Origin: Branchiostoma floridae
Taxonomy: Eukaryota > Chordata > Leptocardii > Amphioxiformes > Branchiostomatidae
Direction of reading: 5' to 3'
DNA: 64,000 bases
NCBI RefSeq assembly: GCF_000003815.2
Contig: NC_049996.1
Location: forward strand, 14,168,374-14,232,373
The position numbers and the translations under genes were made by a program. The notes beneath the pieces are model-generated. The model saw only the letters and a list, made by a program, of their open reading frames with translations. It searched no databases and had not been told where the DNA came from. Positions within the stretch are counted from its first letter, which is position 1. Every line of letters starts with the position of its first letter. Positions 34,501 to 40,489 of the stretch are shown piece after piece.

Positions 34501-37273
34501 ACCATGTCTAGGGTTCCGAGCGGGTAGGAGCGGCTGGTCTTGTGCTTTGAAGCTTTCCGTTTCCTCTTGCAGTACTTGTGGCGTACTTTGAATTGTGGGA
34601 ACATATTATAGTAGTCCTGGTAGTGATAGAAAGGAAAGCCAACCTCTTAATACTAGCGTATGCACCTTGCAGCGCAGCAAACAAAAAGTACATTGCAATA
34701 GTTAAAACAAAACAAAAAGGATCGGAGGAAAGCTTGCAACAGCCACAAACTCTGCAAAGTAAGCTTGTTGAATGGATCAAGATCATGTTGAATACTTCAT
34801 ATCAGATAAAACAAGTAAATATCGTCTTCAAATTCAGTATTTTACTTTACAAAAGCTTCAAGTTTGTATGTCTTGTACTCCTTTTTGTTAGAAAAAGTTC
34901 TGTCTACCAGTGCCTACCAGATTTAAAGCTTACTGTATAGCATTGTTTGGTGCGTCGCAATTTTGCGCAACAAATCTAGGCAGACTTTGGTAACGCTTAG
35001 ACGTATTCAAGGGATCTACGCACAGTGACTCAACAATTAAGTGAAGGTAACATGGCACCAACAAGTCGAAGACACTAACACCATGTACATTGTGTATGGG
35101 CTACCAATCAAAGTTACTGGTTAACCCGAGATTTTATTCCAAATTGGATAGTCACCCTAGACGGTTAAATCCACGGAAAGCTATGAATAGGCCAGCGAAA
35201 GCTGTACTATAGAAATTGGCACCTTCCGTCCACTCATAGCCATACAGTTTATTCATACCCCCCATAAGTAAACAGTTAACAATGGCCGTCCGTGTCATTT
35301 GATACCACCTACGGAGTCACACTGCATGCAAATACACAAAACAGGTGGCGCTGGAGCGTGCAAATAAAGGGGAGAAAAGACGCTTATGTTTTCGCTCTTT
35401 CTTTTACACTTTGGGTCAAAACACTAAACTTGTTTCATGCTCTTTGCTAAGCTGATTACAATGTCTAGAAATAACCAGATTTAAGGTGTGATCCTCCTAA
35501 TTTTAGCCCCCAAAAGAGACACACTTTGTTTGCCTTGTAGCATGGCAACGAAGATGTTAAATACGGTAGCAACGTCAGCAGTGAAAGACAACATGGCCTC
35601 CTTTTTTTCTTTCAACGCTCATACTAGTCATAGGTTAATTCACTGAACAATATTGCTCACAAAACTGGCTGAAAGGAAGAATAAGATTCACCTGTCCAAA
35701 GTAATTACAGGATACAAATGATGAAAGGAGAAAAGTAAGAGTTTAACTAGAAAAACACTGCGGGTTGCATGGTATGTTGCTCACGTATGGGCTGACGCCT
35801 GGAGTTGTTTTGTCTAAGGCCAACCACTTATACCTGCATAGAAGTCCTTCAATGAGCATTTTCTTTCAAAACAGACTTAAAGTGAGAGGCCTTTCTTTTC
35901 CTTACAAGCTACAACTGTCACTAAAATCCTCAAATCCGTTGCAAAATTGGATTGCCGCAAGATGTATACTATAACGAGGACGCATAGCCCATCAACAAAA
36001 CCGATTGATTGAATTGTCCTGTGAAAGTTGCGGGAGAGAATTTGCCAATCATGCTCTGCATGGCCGAGCGCATATAAAGGGGTTGGTGCAACTTGAACAG
36101 GTGTGCCTTGTGCACGGAATCTTTCCCATTTCACAGCCGGAGGATAATGTGTTTGACCAGTTACCAGCGGGCTTTGAGCCCCGCACACTTGAGTACACTT
36201 CTCCGTGCCACTGGCCTTTATATTTATAGCCACTTCAAATCCATTAGTCTTGGCAGTTTTTGCAGGGCATTGACAAATGCAAACAGTTATGGTTCATAAA
36301 AAAGGTGACTGGGGAAATTGGCAACACCTTTGGAATATAACATTAATAAAACAAAAAGCTTGCCGGAATTAGTAACATATTCAAAACTCTTTTGTGATTG
36401 TTGTATTCTGCTTGCCGTCTGTAAAAACATATTTTTTACAGCTTCTGTGTTTTCAGACTTTGCTGGCTTTTATTCTGATTTCAGTACTGTTTTCTCATCA
36501 CTAAGTAAATGTACAGTAATTGTTTTCTTATATATGTAGCTAGCATCAGCCAAGCTTCAAATATTTTATGGACAATTAGACATACTTTTCTTGACTGTCT
36601 CCGTAATGCTTGTACATGCAGTATTACAACAGTTTTGACTTTGATATACTAACAGTAGGGAATCCTATGCTTTGTGTATTACAGTAATTTTAATGCTATA
36701 TAACACACCATCTCTTATGCCTTGTGTTAAGTTGTAAAACCTGTTTGATGTTGTTTGGGACAATAACAACAAACAACAGGATAAAACAATAAATCTAGAT
36801 ACAGCTATAAAGTAATGATTATACAAACCACATGTGATATCTTTCCCACACCACTCTGAACTTGTCGACAAAATAAACAGAACCTCGTCATGTTTAAATA
36901 TTCCCTGTATTAATGTCAATATGGAACTTCCGCCGTGATTTTTGTTCTGGCTTGACAAAAAATGGTGCTAAAGACGATGTTTTGATTTTTAGGTCCAAGT
37001 TTACATTTTTCCCTATATCTTTTCTTGCACCTGAGCAATCTTACAAAACGTTAACTGTTTGTGAAACCTCAAAATAAGACTTGGTGGAAACATTTACAGG
37101 CTGTTCTTCTACAATCTTAGCAAACGAGAATCAAATTTTGGGTAAGAAATTACGGAAGTTTTTCGCGATTTTTTACTCACCTCGGGCTCCAGAAAGACAT
37201 CTACTTTTTCCTGGCCGTTCCCGGAGACTTGGCCGATCCCGCGGCTAAGTAATGACAAGTTCAGGTTCGACAT
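13149..37273 (-). CDS. KIAA2012: KIAA2012-like protein, complete gene with 28 core exons
   Basis: Homologue of vertebrate KIAA2012, a poorly characterised protein. Recognition rests on three blocks: the N-terminus with LSLLSRG and a following F-EPEDY, the block VPRTFSTRKGPLLLYSE in exon 2, and PGFSAKRYI in exon 3. All three match what I recall of the human protein. All 28 exons have GT-AG borders and compatible phases, and the core exons sum to 5,625 nt, giving 1,874 aa plus stop. That is longer than the human protein (about 1,180 aa from memory). Layout: conserved N-terminal region (1-320), Pro/Ser linker, acidic tract (~620-670), Ser-rich exons (~806-990), two Leu/Ala-rich blocks (~1063-1250), Lys/Pro/Glu repeats (~1250-1560), Glu/Arg/Lys coiled coil (~1610-1840). 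No signal peptide or membrane segment is visible. Four extra 24-codon exons may add 96 aa. The molecular function is unknown. Confidence 0.85.
13769..14136. mobile_element. hAT-like MITE, CAGGGCTCGAAAT family, 5-bp TSD CAACC
   Basis: Ends cagggctcgaaat and atttgagccctg, flanked by caacc on both sides. The interior repeats ggtgcaccca in both orientations near the ends. Confidence 0.8.
14796..15142. mobile_element. hAT-like MITE, CAGGGTTGGACAAGT family, 5-bp TSD TGTGT
   Basis: Ends cagggttggacaagt and acttgtccaaccctg, flanked by tgtgt. The interior repeats acttgcccga-type motifs. Inserted just past the donor of exon 27. Confidence 0.82.
15167..15339 (-). CDS. KIAA2012: KIAA2012-like exon 27, coiled coil
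   Basis: Residues 1685-1742: KKKQADEEEKRRQAEIARL, then DEYRRMMAEMQRKKKEEE. Its gtaagt donor lies only about 14 bp from the target duplication of an inserted transposable element. Confidence 0.8.
15455..15490 (-). repeat. partial copy of the start of exon 27 and its acceptor
   Basis: About 36 bp duplicate the 3' splice site and first codons of exon 27 (KRRKEQMEE) upstream of it. Read from this acceptor the frame continues AMAV to a TAA stop. Confidence 0.5.
15813..16045 (-). CDS. KIAA2012: KIAA2012-like exon 26, coiled coil start
   Basis: Residues 1608-1684. After DHGVDEEAAEAAKAAAREKR the sequence is continuous Glu/Arg/Lys/Gln/Ala helix. Ends in phase 2; the donor gtatgt directly follows GAACACAA. 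Confidence 0.8.
16510..16640 (-). CDS. KIAA2012: KIAA2012-like exon 25
   Basis: Residues 1564-1607: Pro/Ser/Thr/Ala-rich (SIPSATPSRASPEK), then VQPLPFGTVNAPP, returning to phase 0. Confidence 0.77.
17092..17235 (-). CDS. KIAA2012: KIAA2012-like exon 24, Glu-Pro run
   Basis: Residues 1516-1563, phase 1-1. After PAPEEEIVRSPTPEPEE comes a run of about eight Glu-Pro dipeptides, then Glu. Donor gtaagg. Confidence 0.77.
17888..18052 (-). CDS. KIAA2012: KIAA2012-like exon 23
   Basis: Residues 1461-1515, phase 1-1: EEPLPVLPKKEAVPK, then a Lys-dense segment (KKGGKKKGKKEKEKK) and Glu/Ala-rich end. Donor gtagga. Confidence 0.75.
18527..18623 (-). CDS. KIAA2012: KIAA2012-like exon 22
   Basis: A short 97-nt exon: Lys/Ser/Gly-rich, then SSLEDRPTFVI, ending in phase 1 at gtatgt. 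Confidence 0.75.
18823..19004. mobile_element. MITE with tacagtcaaacctgt ends
   Basis: Left tacagtcaaacctgta and right caggtttgactgta, with ggccac/gtggcc motifs inside and TA at each border. Pogo-type ends. Confidence 0.7.
19856..19977 (-). CDS. KIAA2012: KIAA2012-like exon 21
   Basis: Residues 1388-1428: a Lys-rich cluster (ESKKKKKPKSP), then Glu/Pro. Ends in phase 0 at a gtaaga donor. Confidence 0.75.
20906..21316 (-). CDS. KIAA2012: KIAA2012-like exon 20, Lys/Pro/Glu repeats
   Basis: Residues 1251-1387, phase 1-1. Begins Ala/Pro/Lys-rich, then short imperfect repeats of the type (P/A)KK(E/V)E(T/E)P resembling PEVK-like disordered sequence. The acceptor ggagcag was chosen to keep the frame. 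Confidence 0.8.
21830..21994 (-). CDS. KIAA2012: KIAA2012-like exon 19
   Basis: Residues 1196-1250, phase 1-1: LLGMEGEDFEVDADTLQQL, then EDIEIVRDEATGKNIIRS. Donor gtgagt. Confidence 0.82.
22376..22619 (-). CDS. KIAA2012: KIAA2012-like exon 18
   Basis: Residues 1115-1195: AARLWREVDDMVRLEDL, an acidic/valine segment (NEIEVDVLGPLPE) and SAGPLVAIAREMKKQA. Complex sequence, ending in phase 1. Confidence 0.82.
22873..23027 (-). CDS. KIAA2012: KIAA2012-like exon 17
   Basis: Residues 1063-1114, ending in phase 0. Contains DWPALAKEASD and the Ala-rich helix LREHAAAIAAAVLQKQG. It is less repetitive than its neighbours, so it may be a conserved structural segment. Confidence 0.82.
23452..23676 (-). 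CDS. KIAA2012: KIAA2012-like exon 16
   Basis: Phase 1-1, residues 988-1062: a Ser/Asp/Lys-rich region, SNPNLASNAPSLAPIEDEG, then a run of Glu to the donor. Confidence 0.8.
23845..23972. repeat. dispersed structured repeat, copy 2
   Basis: Same order of elements as the copy at 11116-11252, about 85-90% alike by eye, in a KIAA2012-like intron. Confidence 0.6.
24135..24441. mobile_element. hAT-like MITE, CAGGGCTCGAAAT family, 5-bp TSD AAATG
   Basis: Ends cagggctcgaaat and atttcgagccctg, flanked by aaatg. Shares aaaattggagctgtgca with the copy at 13769, but where that has gtgcaccc this has gtgcaggt. Confidence 0.8.
24514..24651 (-). CDS. KIAA2012: KIAA2012-like exon 15, Ser-rich
   Basis: Phase 1-1, about 46 codons: MSEDSGHMSEGEEEP, then SLGSQRASKIYGYSKRQ. 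Donor gtacag. Confidence 0.78.
25088..25228 (-). CDS. KIAA2012: KIAA2012-like exon 14, Ser-rich
   Basis: Phase 1-1, about 47 codons: EAGSQRSSLRGSVIVAPGG, then SVKAASESGRSQQPEEDR. Acceptor cttctctcccatgacag, donor gtaaaa. Confidence 0.78.
25669..25806 (-). CDS. KIAA2012: KIAA2012-like exon 13, Ser-rich
   Basis: Phase 1-1, about 46 codons: SVKSSQDSLSAPP, then RGSQMSSRAAKFSGRSDKKK. Similar size, phase and Ser/Gly/Arg composition to exons 12, 14 and 15. Confidence 0.78.
26000..26225. repeat. TG-rich microsatellite in a KIAA2012-like intron
   Basis: Imperfect (tg)n with gcatg and gtatg variants. The Cys/Val-rich and His/Thr-rich frames through it are artefacts of the repeat. Confidence 0.85.
26299..26427 (-). 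CDS. KIAA2012: KIAA2012-like exon 12, parent of the duplicated exons
   Basis: Codes for residues 806-848, phase 1-1, ending in RSIGDGSIA with a gtatgt donor. The first 72 nt and the preceding 37 nt are the unit copied upstream. In this copy the internal gtgaga is read as exon (Ser-Glu-Lys). Confidence 0.75.
26465..26536 (-). CDS. duplicated 24-codon exon, copy 4
   Basis: Last of the short copies. Its gtgaga donor lies at the point where the full-length exon 12 simply continues (GSEKSNRS). Confidence 0.45.
26574..26645 (-). CDS. duplicated 24-codon exon, copy 3
   Basis: Same 72-nt unit and borders as its neighbours. Unspliced read-through would hit a stop after SEKTDS, so it contributes only if the 37-nt introns are removed. 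Confidence 0.45.
26683..26754 (-). CDS. duplicated 24-codon exon, copy 2
   Basis: A 72-nt exon in phase 1-1 (ESVGDGSRKRRGSGSVAG and onward), set between 37-nt introns. The next copy downstream appears identical. Confidence 0.45.
26792..26863 (-). CDS. duplicated 24-codon exon, copy 1
   Basis: The most upstream copy of the array, slightly diverged. Acceptor tttgtttcccag, 72 nt in phase 1-1, donor gtgaga. Codes for an ESVGDGxRKRxGSGSVAGV type unit. Confidence 0.45.
27210..27869 (-). CDS. KIAA2012: KIAA2012-like exon 11, acidic tract
   Basis: The largest exon, phase 1 at both ends, residues 586-805. It opens with an acidic segment and a basic Ser/Lys/Arg patch (KHSSKRSKSSARSS), then has roughly 45 residues that are almost all Glu and Asp, then Pro/Lys-rich sequence to the gtaaag donor. 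The acidic run explains the Ser/Phe-rich frames visible on the opposite strand. Confidence 0.82.
28342..28501 (-). CDS. KIAA2012: KIAA2012-like exon 10
   Basis: Codes for residues 533-585: Pro-rich (MEPPTPLHH), a Gly/Thr/Pro turn segment and MANTGFEPW. Ends in phase 1, the phase shared by every junction from here to exon 17. Confidence 0.75.
28822..28948 (-). CDS. KIAA2012: KIAA2012-like exon 9
   Basis: Codes for residues 490-532, with VPNLPPIKVGIKRGSVDY. Acceptor tttcccccag; the donor gtcagt is non-consensus at position 3 but keeps phase 0 into exon 10. Confidence 0.75.
29422..29614 (-). CDS. KIAA2012: KIAA2012-like exon 8
   Basis: Codes for residues 426-489: Ser/Thr/Arg-rich, then TLPPILPPIAKDRMAKQ. 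Borders ttccag and gtgagt; ends in phase 2. Confidence 0.78.
30357..30540 (-). CDS. KIAA2012: KIAA2012-like exon 7
   Basis: Codes for residues 365-425: Pro/Ser/Thr-rich start, then NFNRRASVLTLDIPEAE and AKYYTGMLKGSG. Acceptor ttttttctag, donor gtaagt, ending in phase 1. Confidence 0.78.
30946..31083 (-). CDS. KIAA2012: KIAA2012-like exon 6
   Basis: Exactly 46 codons, phase 0 at both ends: a helix-like VLTELLATAYAHQLSS, then an acidic stretch (EPEDIYDEVKD) and VDMRRAIE. Borders are gattctag and gtaaaa. Confidence 0.78.
31140..31315 (+). mobile_element. LINE 3' end with (GTAG)n tail
   Basis: A frame with NNISDWTSLSLQE, then TLARERRTWRQL and ND matches the C-terminus of some non-LTR reverse transcriptase proteins. 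It ends in a gtaggtaggtag microsatellite. Confidence 0.55.
31653..31822 (-). CDS. KIAA2012: KIAA2012-like exon 5
   Basis: Codes for residues 262-318: acidic and Pro/His-rich, then FGQIKTVVHEDGNIKEL and a polar end (LRLGEKHE). Returns to phase 0. Borders are ttttcag and gtatct. Confidence 0.8.
32215..32400 (-). CDS. KIAA2012: KIAA2012-like exon 4
   Basis: Codes for residues 200-261. It starts RVSDKTLYRENPFGHS and has a Pro/Tyr-rich middle (YIPPPYRLN). The acceptor was placed at tttatag rather than the AG three bases further on, because only this choice keeps the frame from exon 3. Ends in phase 1. Confidence 0.8.
32449..32695. mobile_element. degraded palindromic MITE interrupted by a LINE tail
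   Basis: The flanks (tactgtaaaggaagaaacgt... and cttaaaaccaccataaaaca) resemble the MITE family. Between them is a (GAAT)n tract and sequence matching, in reverse, the LINE tail at 56560-56757. Confidence 0.5.
32511..32610 (-). mobile_element. LINE 3' tail, (ATTC)n type
   Basis: Reverse copy of the tail at 56640-56757, including gggtacaatgtatggcaa and gaatgaatgaat. Confidence 0.65.
32888..33044 (-). CDS. KIAA2012: KIAA2012-like exon 3
   Basis: Codes for residues 148-199 and ends in phase 1. It carries PGFSAKRYISNW and the following aromatic-rich segment, matching the vertebrate PGHSAKRY region. The acceptor is ttttcctttcag and the donor gtatcg. Confidence 0.85.
33333..33680 (-). CDS. KIAA2012: KIAA2012-like exon 2, conserved N-terminal block
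   Basis: Codes for residues 32-147, phase 0 at both ends. It contains the family block VPRTFSTRKGPLLLYSE followed by a basic segment (KRKRRARQLRRL) and LSKAILQYGKA. This is the strongest evidence for the family assignment. Confidence 0.88.
34476..34616 (-). CDS. possible alternative second exon of the KIAA2012-like gene
   Basis: A strong pyrimidine-rich acceptor (ttcctttctatcactaccag) precedes a frame that opens DYYNMFPQFK, echoing DYHNIP at the start of the regular exon 2. Spliced to exon 1 it stays in phase 0 and reads 46 codons, with a very basic stretch (KYCKRKRKASKHK), to a TAG stop. A weak internal donor after codon 10 would instead make a 30-nt in-frame cassette. It could be a duplicated or alternative terminal exon, or chance. 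Confidence 0.35.
   Translation of the reverse strand, partial: DYYNMFPQFKVRHKYCKRKRKASKHKTSRSYPLGTLDMVFTPLLHH
37181..37273 (-). CDS. KIAA2012: KIAA2012-like exon 1, start codon
   Basis: Codes for residues 1-31, starting MSNLNLSLLSRG and ending in FLEPE, followed by a gtgagt donor. The first residues align with the start of the vertebrate protein, which is why this ATG was chosen. Ends in phase 0. Confidence 0.85.
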
Positions 37274-37620
37274 TTCGTCAGGAATTGCGAGGAAAGTCTG
37301 GTTAAAAATCGCTCAGTGTCGTCTGACAGCGTCCATCTTGGATGTGCAACAGGCTCGCTCCTTGGGACGTCCCGTGTCGGAATTTACCTCAGAAATCGTT
37401 CAAATTTCCTCATAAGTGGAGAATTCTTGCACCAGGCAATGTCCAAACATCCCAACTGTCCTAAAATATATCTAAAGTGGTCAAAACTTGAGGAATTCTA
37501 CGCCAAAAACGGGAAAATCGCCGGTCCTATCCGAGCACTCACCACACTACCCCTCGATACCCTGTCGCCATGATGTTTCTAATGGTTGCCAGGGTGTCAT
37601 GTGACCTGAATGGCGTCTTT
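37274..37620 (-). promoter_or_regulatory. probable promoter region of the KIAA2012-like gene
   Basis: The region upstream of the start codon is less AT-rich than its surroundings and shows no TATA box. Two RFX-like half sites read on the minus strand: tggcaacc near 37584-37593 and a weaker atggcgaca near 37563-37571. A plus-strand frame here (37316-37573) has no coding signature. Confidence 0.3.
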
Positions 37621-38485
37621 TCATTGGCGGAAAGTTGATAACACCTGTCCTGGGGCGATCAACACACCTGAGTGAGCCAATTGTTCGAGCAATTTATCTT
37701 TGTCCTAGATAATTACCAAGTGTTTGTTCTCAAGGACCATAAACACAGCAAAATATTGGTTTTGTTTGTCAAAAGCTTGTAAATGCTAAAAGTCAGATGT
37801 TTTGCCGTATCGTTCATCGCAATACTAGGAAACGGTGAAGATTTTGCAGCATTAGAAAGACCTACTTTAGTACTTATCATTATGAAATTACCAGCGTGGT
37901 ACTTAACTCTAATCTCATTTCAGTCTTTCTTTTGTTGCATTTCTTTTATCCACTTACATACTTAAAAAGTGCATTTCGACCACTTATATGCTCAAAAGCA
38001 CACACGACATAGTTATAACCGTATTTGCGTTTGCAATCCATGTTGACAAAATAAAGATGGCTTTTACACGAGTGTTGATGTTTTTGAAAAGTATGTGTGG
38101 GAACATTTCACGTGGAATATTTTGTTTGTCTTCATAACCATTGTGCTGGGAAATAAAACCCATCAAACTATATTGCGGCAACAGAGCTTTTCAAGGTCCG
38201 CATTCCTCTAGTTTTTCAAATGTTGACAACTTCCACGGTCTCATCTTGAAGTTTCTTATATAGTTTACAGGACCAAAATCACAATCTTTCACAACCAGAC
38301 TCAAAAATCATGCATTACTTCATTGTAATTGATTTCTAGAAGAGAAGCTAGCAAATTTTTGACGCTCTTTACAAATATCTCTTGTAGATATAAAAGACAG
38401 CTACAGCAAGATTCACACCTAATTCAGTTTTTTTTTTGTATCATGACAACAGCTTGATCGGGCAGCAAACTAGTTAACTCTACTC
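37621..38485. other. intergenic, nothing recognised
   Basis: AT-rich sequence upstream of the KIAA2012-like promoter with short frames only. Confidence 0.4.
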
Positions 38486-38489
38486 TTAT

Positions 38490-38669
38490 CTAACCTCTAC
38501 TAGGCTCCCCTGGTCATCGGAAAAACAATGGAAATTGGCCAAATAGACCGAAAGCACACCAGGTCGCAAACTGTACTCCTCGGTCAACCAACTCATCTGG
38601 TGTGTTTTCCGTCTATTTGTCCAGTTTCTGCTATTTTTCCAGCGACCTTGGGAGCCTGATAGAGGCTAA
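38490..38669. mobile_element. MITE-like inverted repeat element
   Basis: Left taacctctactaggctcccc and right ggagcctgatagaggcta are complementary. Interior halves share ccaaatagaccgaaagcaca and its inverse. Lies between the two main genes. Confidence 0.6.
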
Positions 38670-38984
38670 CCCTTATCAACTACAAAAAAAAATGTAAACG
38701 TTATTGAATTGTACTTAACAATTGCCCATTCCCGACCATCAAACGTGGTTGTTTGGCAAAGGATCAGCTCCAAATGTCACGGACGGAAGGCTTTATTTTG
38801 GTTGTGCATACCTTACACTGTTGCCATAACCGGGGTTCACTTGGTCTCTATGGCAAGACGCGGGTGTGGAGAGTGTCAGGTTTCCACCTGATGAAAGAGC
38901 CACCTAGCGGAATAGGATATACTGTTTCACTTGGTCGTTTGTCTCACTCCAAGCAAAGGTGAAGGACTGCAGTGAAGCGTGTCG

Positions 38985-40065
38985 GGGCTGTGTTCGGACA
39001 GAGAAACTTGTTCTTGGTTATTTGAGTAATTAAATCAATCCGTCTGAGTGGTTGGTAGCGTTTTGAGGTAAAGGGGAGAAGCCACTCATCCAGGGTATAT
39101 TCTGCTGCAATGCCATTGTGCCTTGGTTGTGTTCGGACAGAGGAACTTGTTCTTGATTATTTAAGTAATTAAATCAATCGGTCTGAGTGGTTGATAGCGT
39201 TTGGGGGGGAGGGGGTTGGTCAAACAGCCAGGGTGTACATGTATTTTAATGTATCGAAAACATTTTTGCCTCTGGTGTGTAACGTTATGTTCGAATTTGC
39301 TACAATGCCACTGTGTCTTGGTTGTGTTCGGACAGAGGAACTTGTTCTTGGCGATTTAAGTAATTAAATCAAGAGGTCTGAGTGATAGGTGGCGATTTCA
39401 GGGAATGGGGGGAAAGCCAATCATTCAGGGTGTATTTTGATGTGTTGAAAACATTTTTAATGTGCAGGCCTCCGGTGTGTAACGTTATCAGGTTTTAACT
39501 GTTGGATTTCGCTACAATGCCATTGTGTCTTGGTTGTGTTCGTACAGAGGAACTTGTTCCTGGTGATTTAAGTAATTAAATCAATCCGTCTGAGTGGTTG
39601 ATAGCGTTTTGAGGTAAAGGGGAGAAGCCACTCATCCAGGGTGTATTCTACTGCAATGTCAACGTGTCTTGGTTGTGTTCGGACAGAGAAACTTGTTCTT
39701 GATTATTTAAGTAATTAAATCTGAGTGATAGGTGGCGATTTGAGGGAATGGGGTAGGGGCCAATCAGCCATGGTGTATTTTTAATGTATCGAAAACATTT
39801 TTGCCTCTGGTGTGTAACGTTATGTTCGAATTTGCTGCAATGCCACTGTGCCTTGGTTGTGTTCGTACAGAGAAACTTGTTCTTGGTGATTTAAGTAATT
39901 AAATCAATCGGTCTGAGTGGTTGGTAGCGATTTGAGGTAAAGGGGAGAAGCCACTCATCCAGGGTATATTCTGCTGCAATGCCAATGTGTCTTGGTTGTG
40001 TTTGGACAGAGTGACTTGTTCTTGGTGATTTAAGTAACTAAATCAAGTGGTCTTGGTGATTGGTG
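38985..40065. repeat. tandem array, unit ~140-210 bp
   Basis: About seven copies marked by ggttgtgttcggacagag and aagtaattaaatcaat, near 38985, 39127, 39324, 39533, 39673, 39855 and 39997. Spacer lengths alternate. Confidence 0.8.
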
Positions 40066-40069
40066 GTGG

Positions 40070-40375
40070 TTTATGGTAAGGGGTGTCCTTCAATACTAAG
40101 GAAAGGGATGGTACAGGGTGGGGGAAGGGCCATCAGCACTAAGGAAAGGGATAGTACAGGATAGTCCAGGGTGGGGATGGGTCCTTCAGTACTATGGAAA
40201 GGGATAGTACAGGATAGTACAGGGTGGGGATGGTCCTTCAGTACTAAGGAAAGGGATAGTACAGGATAGTCCAGGGTGGGGAAGGTCCTTCAGTACTAAG
40301 GAAAGGGATTATGCTGGATAGTGCAGGGTGGGGAAGGGCCCTTCAGTAATAAGGAAAGGGAATGGCCTACTGTAC
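40070..40375. repeat. ~55-bp minisatellite, ccttcagtactaaggaaagg
   Basis: Five or six units with gatagtacaggatagt and gggtgggga. The same unit type recurs at 61985-62415. Confidence 0.8.
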
Positions 40376-40489
40376 AAATTAGTACAAGGTGAAAGGAAGC
40401 CTTAGAATATTTTTCATTTTACCTTTAAGTTTGATACATGTATTGACAATTCAATAAAGAAGCAACCAGATCATCCAAGACAAGACCAT

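Noticed and set aside
36005-36229. Plus-strand frame with CESCGREFANHALHGRAH, looking like a zinc finger
   Set aside because: The spacing between F, L and the two H residues does not fit C2H2, the frame has no splice context, and it lies in intron 1 on the opposite strand. It may be part of a repeat.
37316-37573. Possible divergent plus-strand gene opposite the KIAA2012-like promoter
   Set aside because: No homology I recognise, no donor supporting a first exon, and no downstream exons before the tandem arrays.
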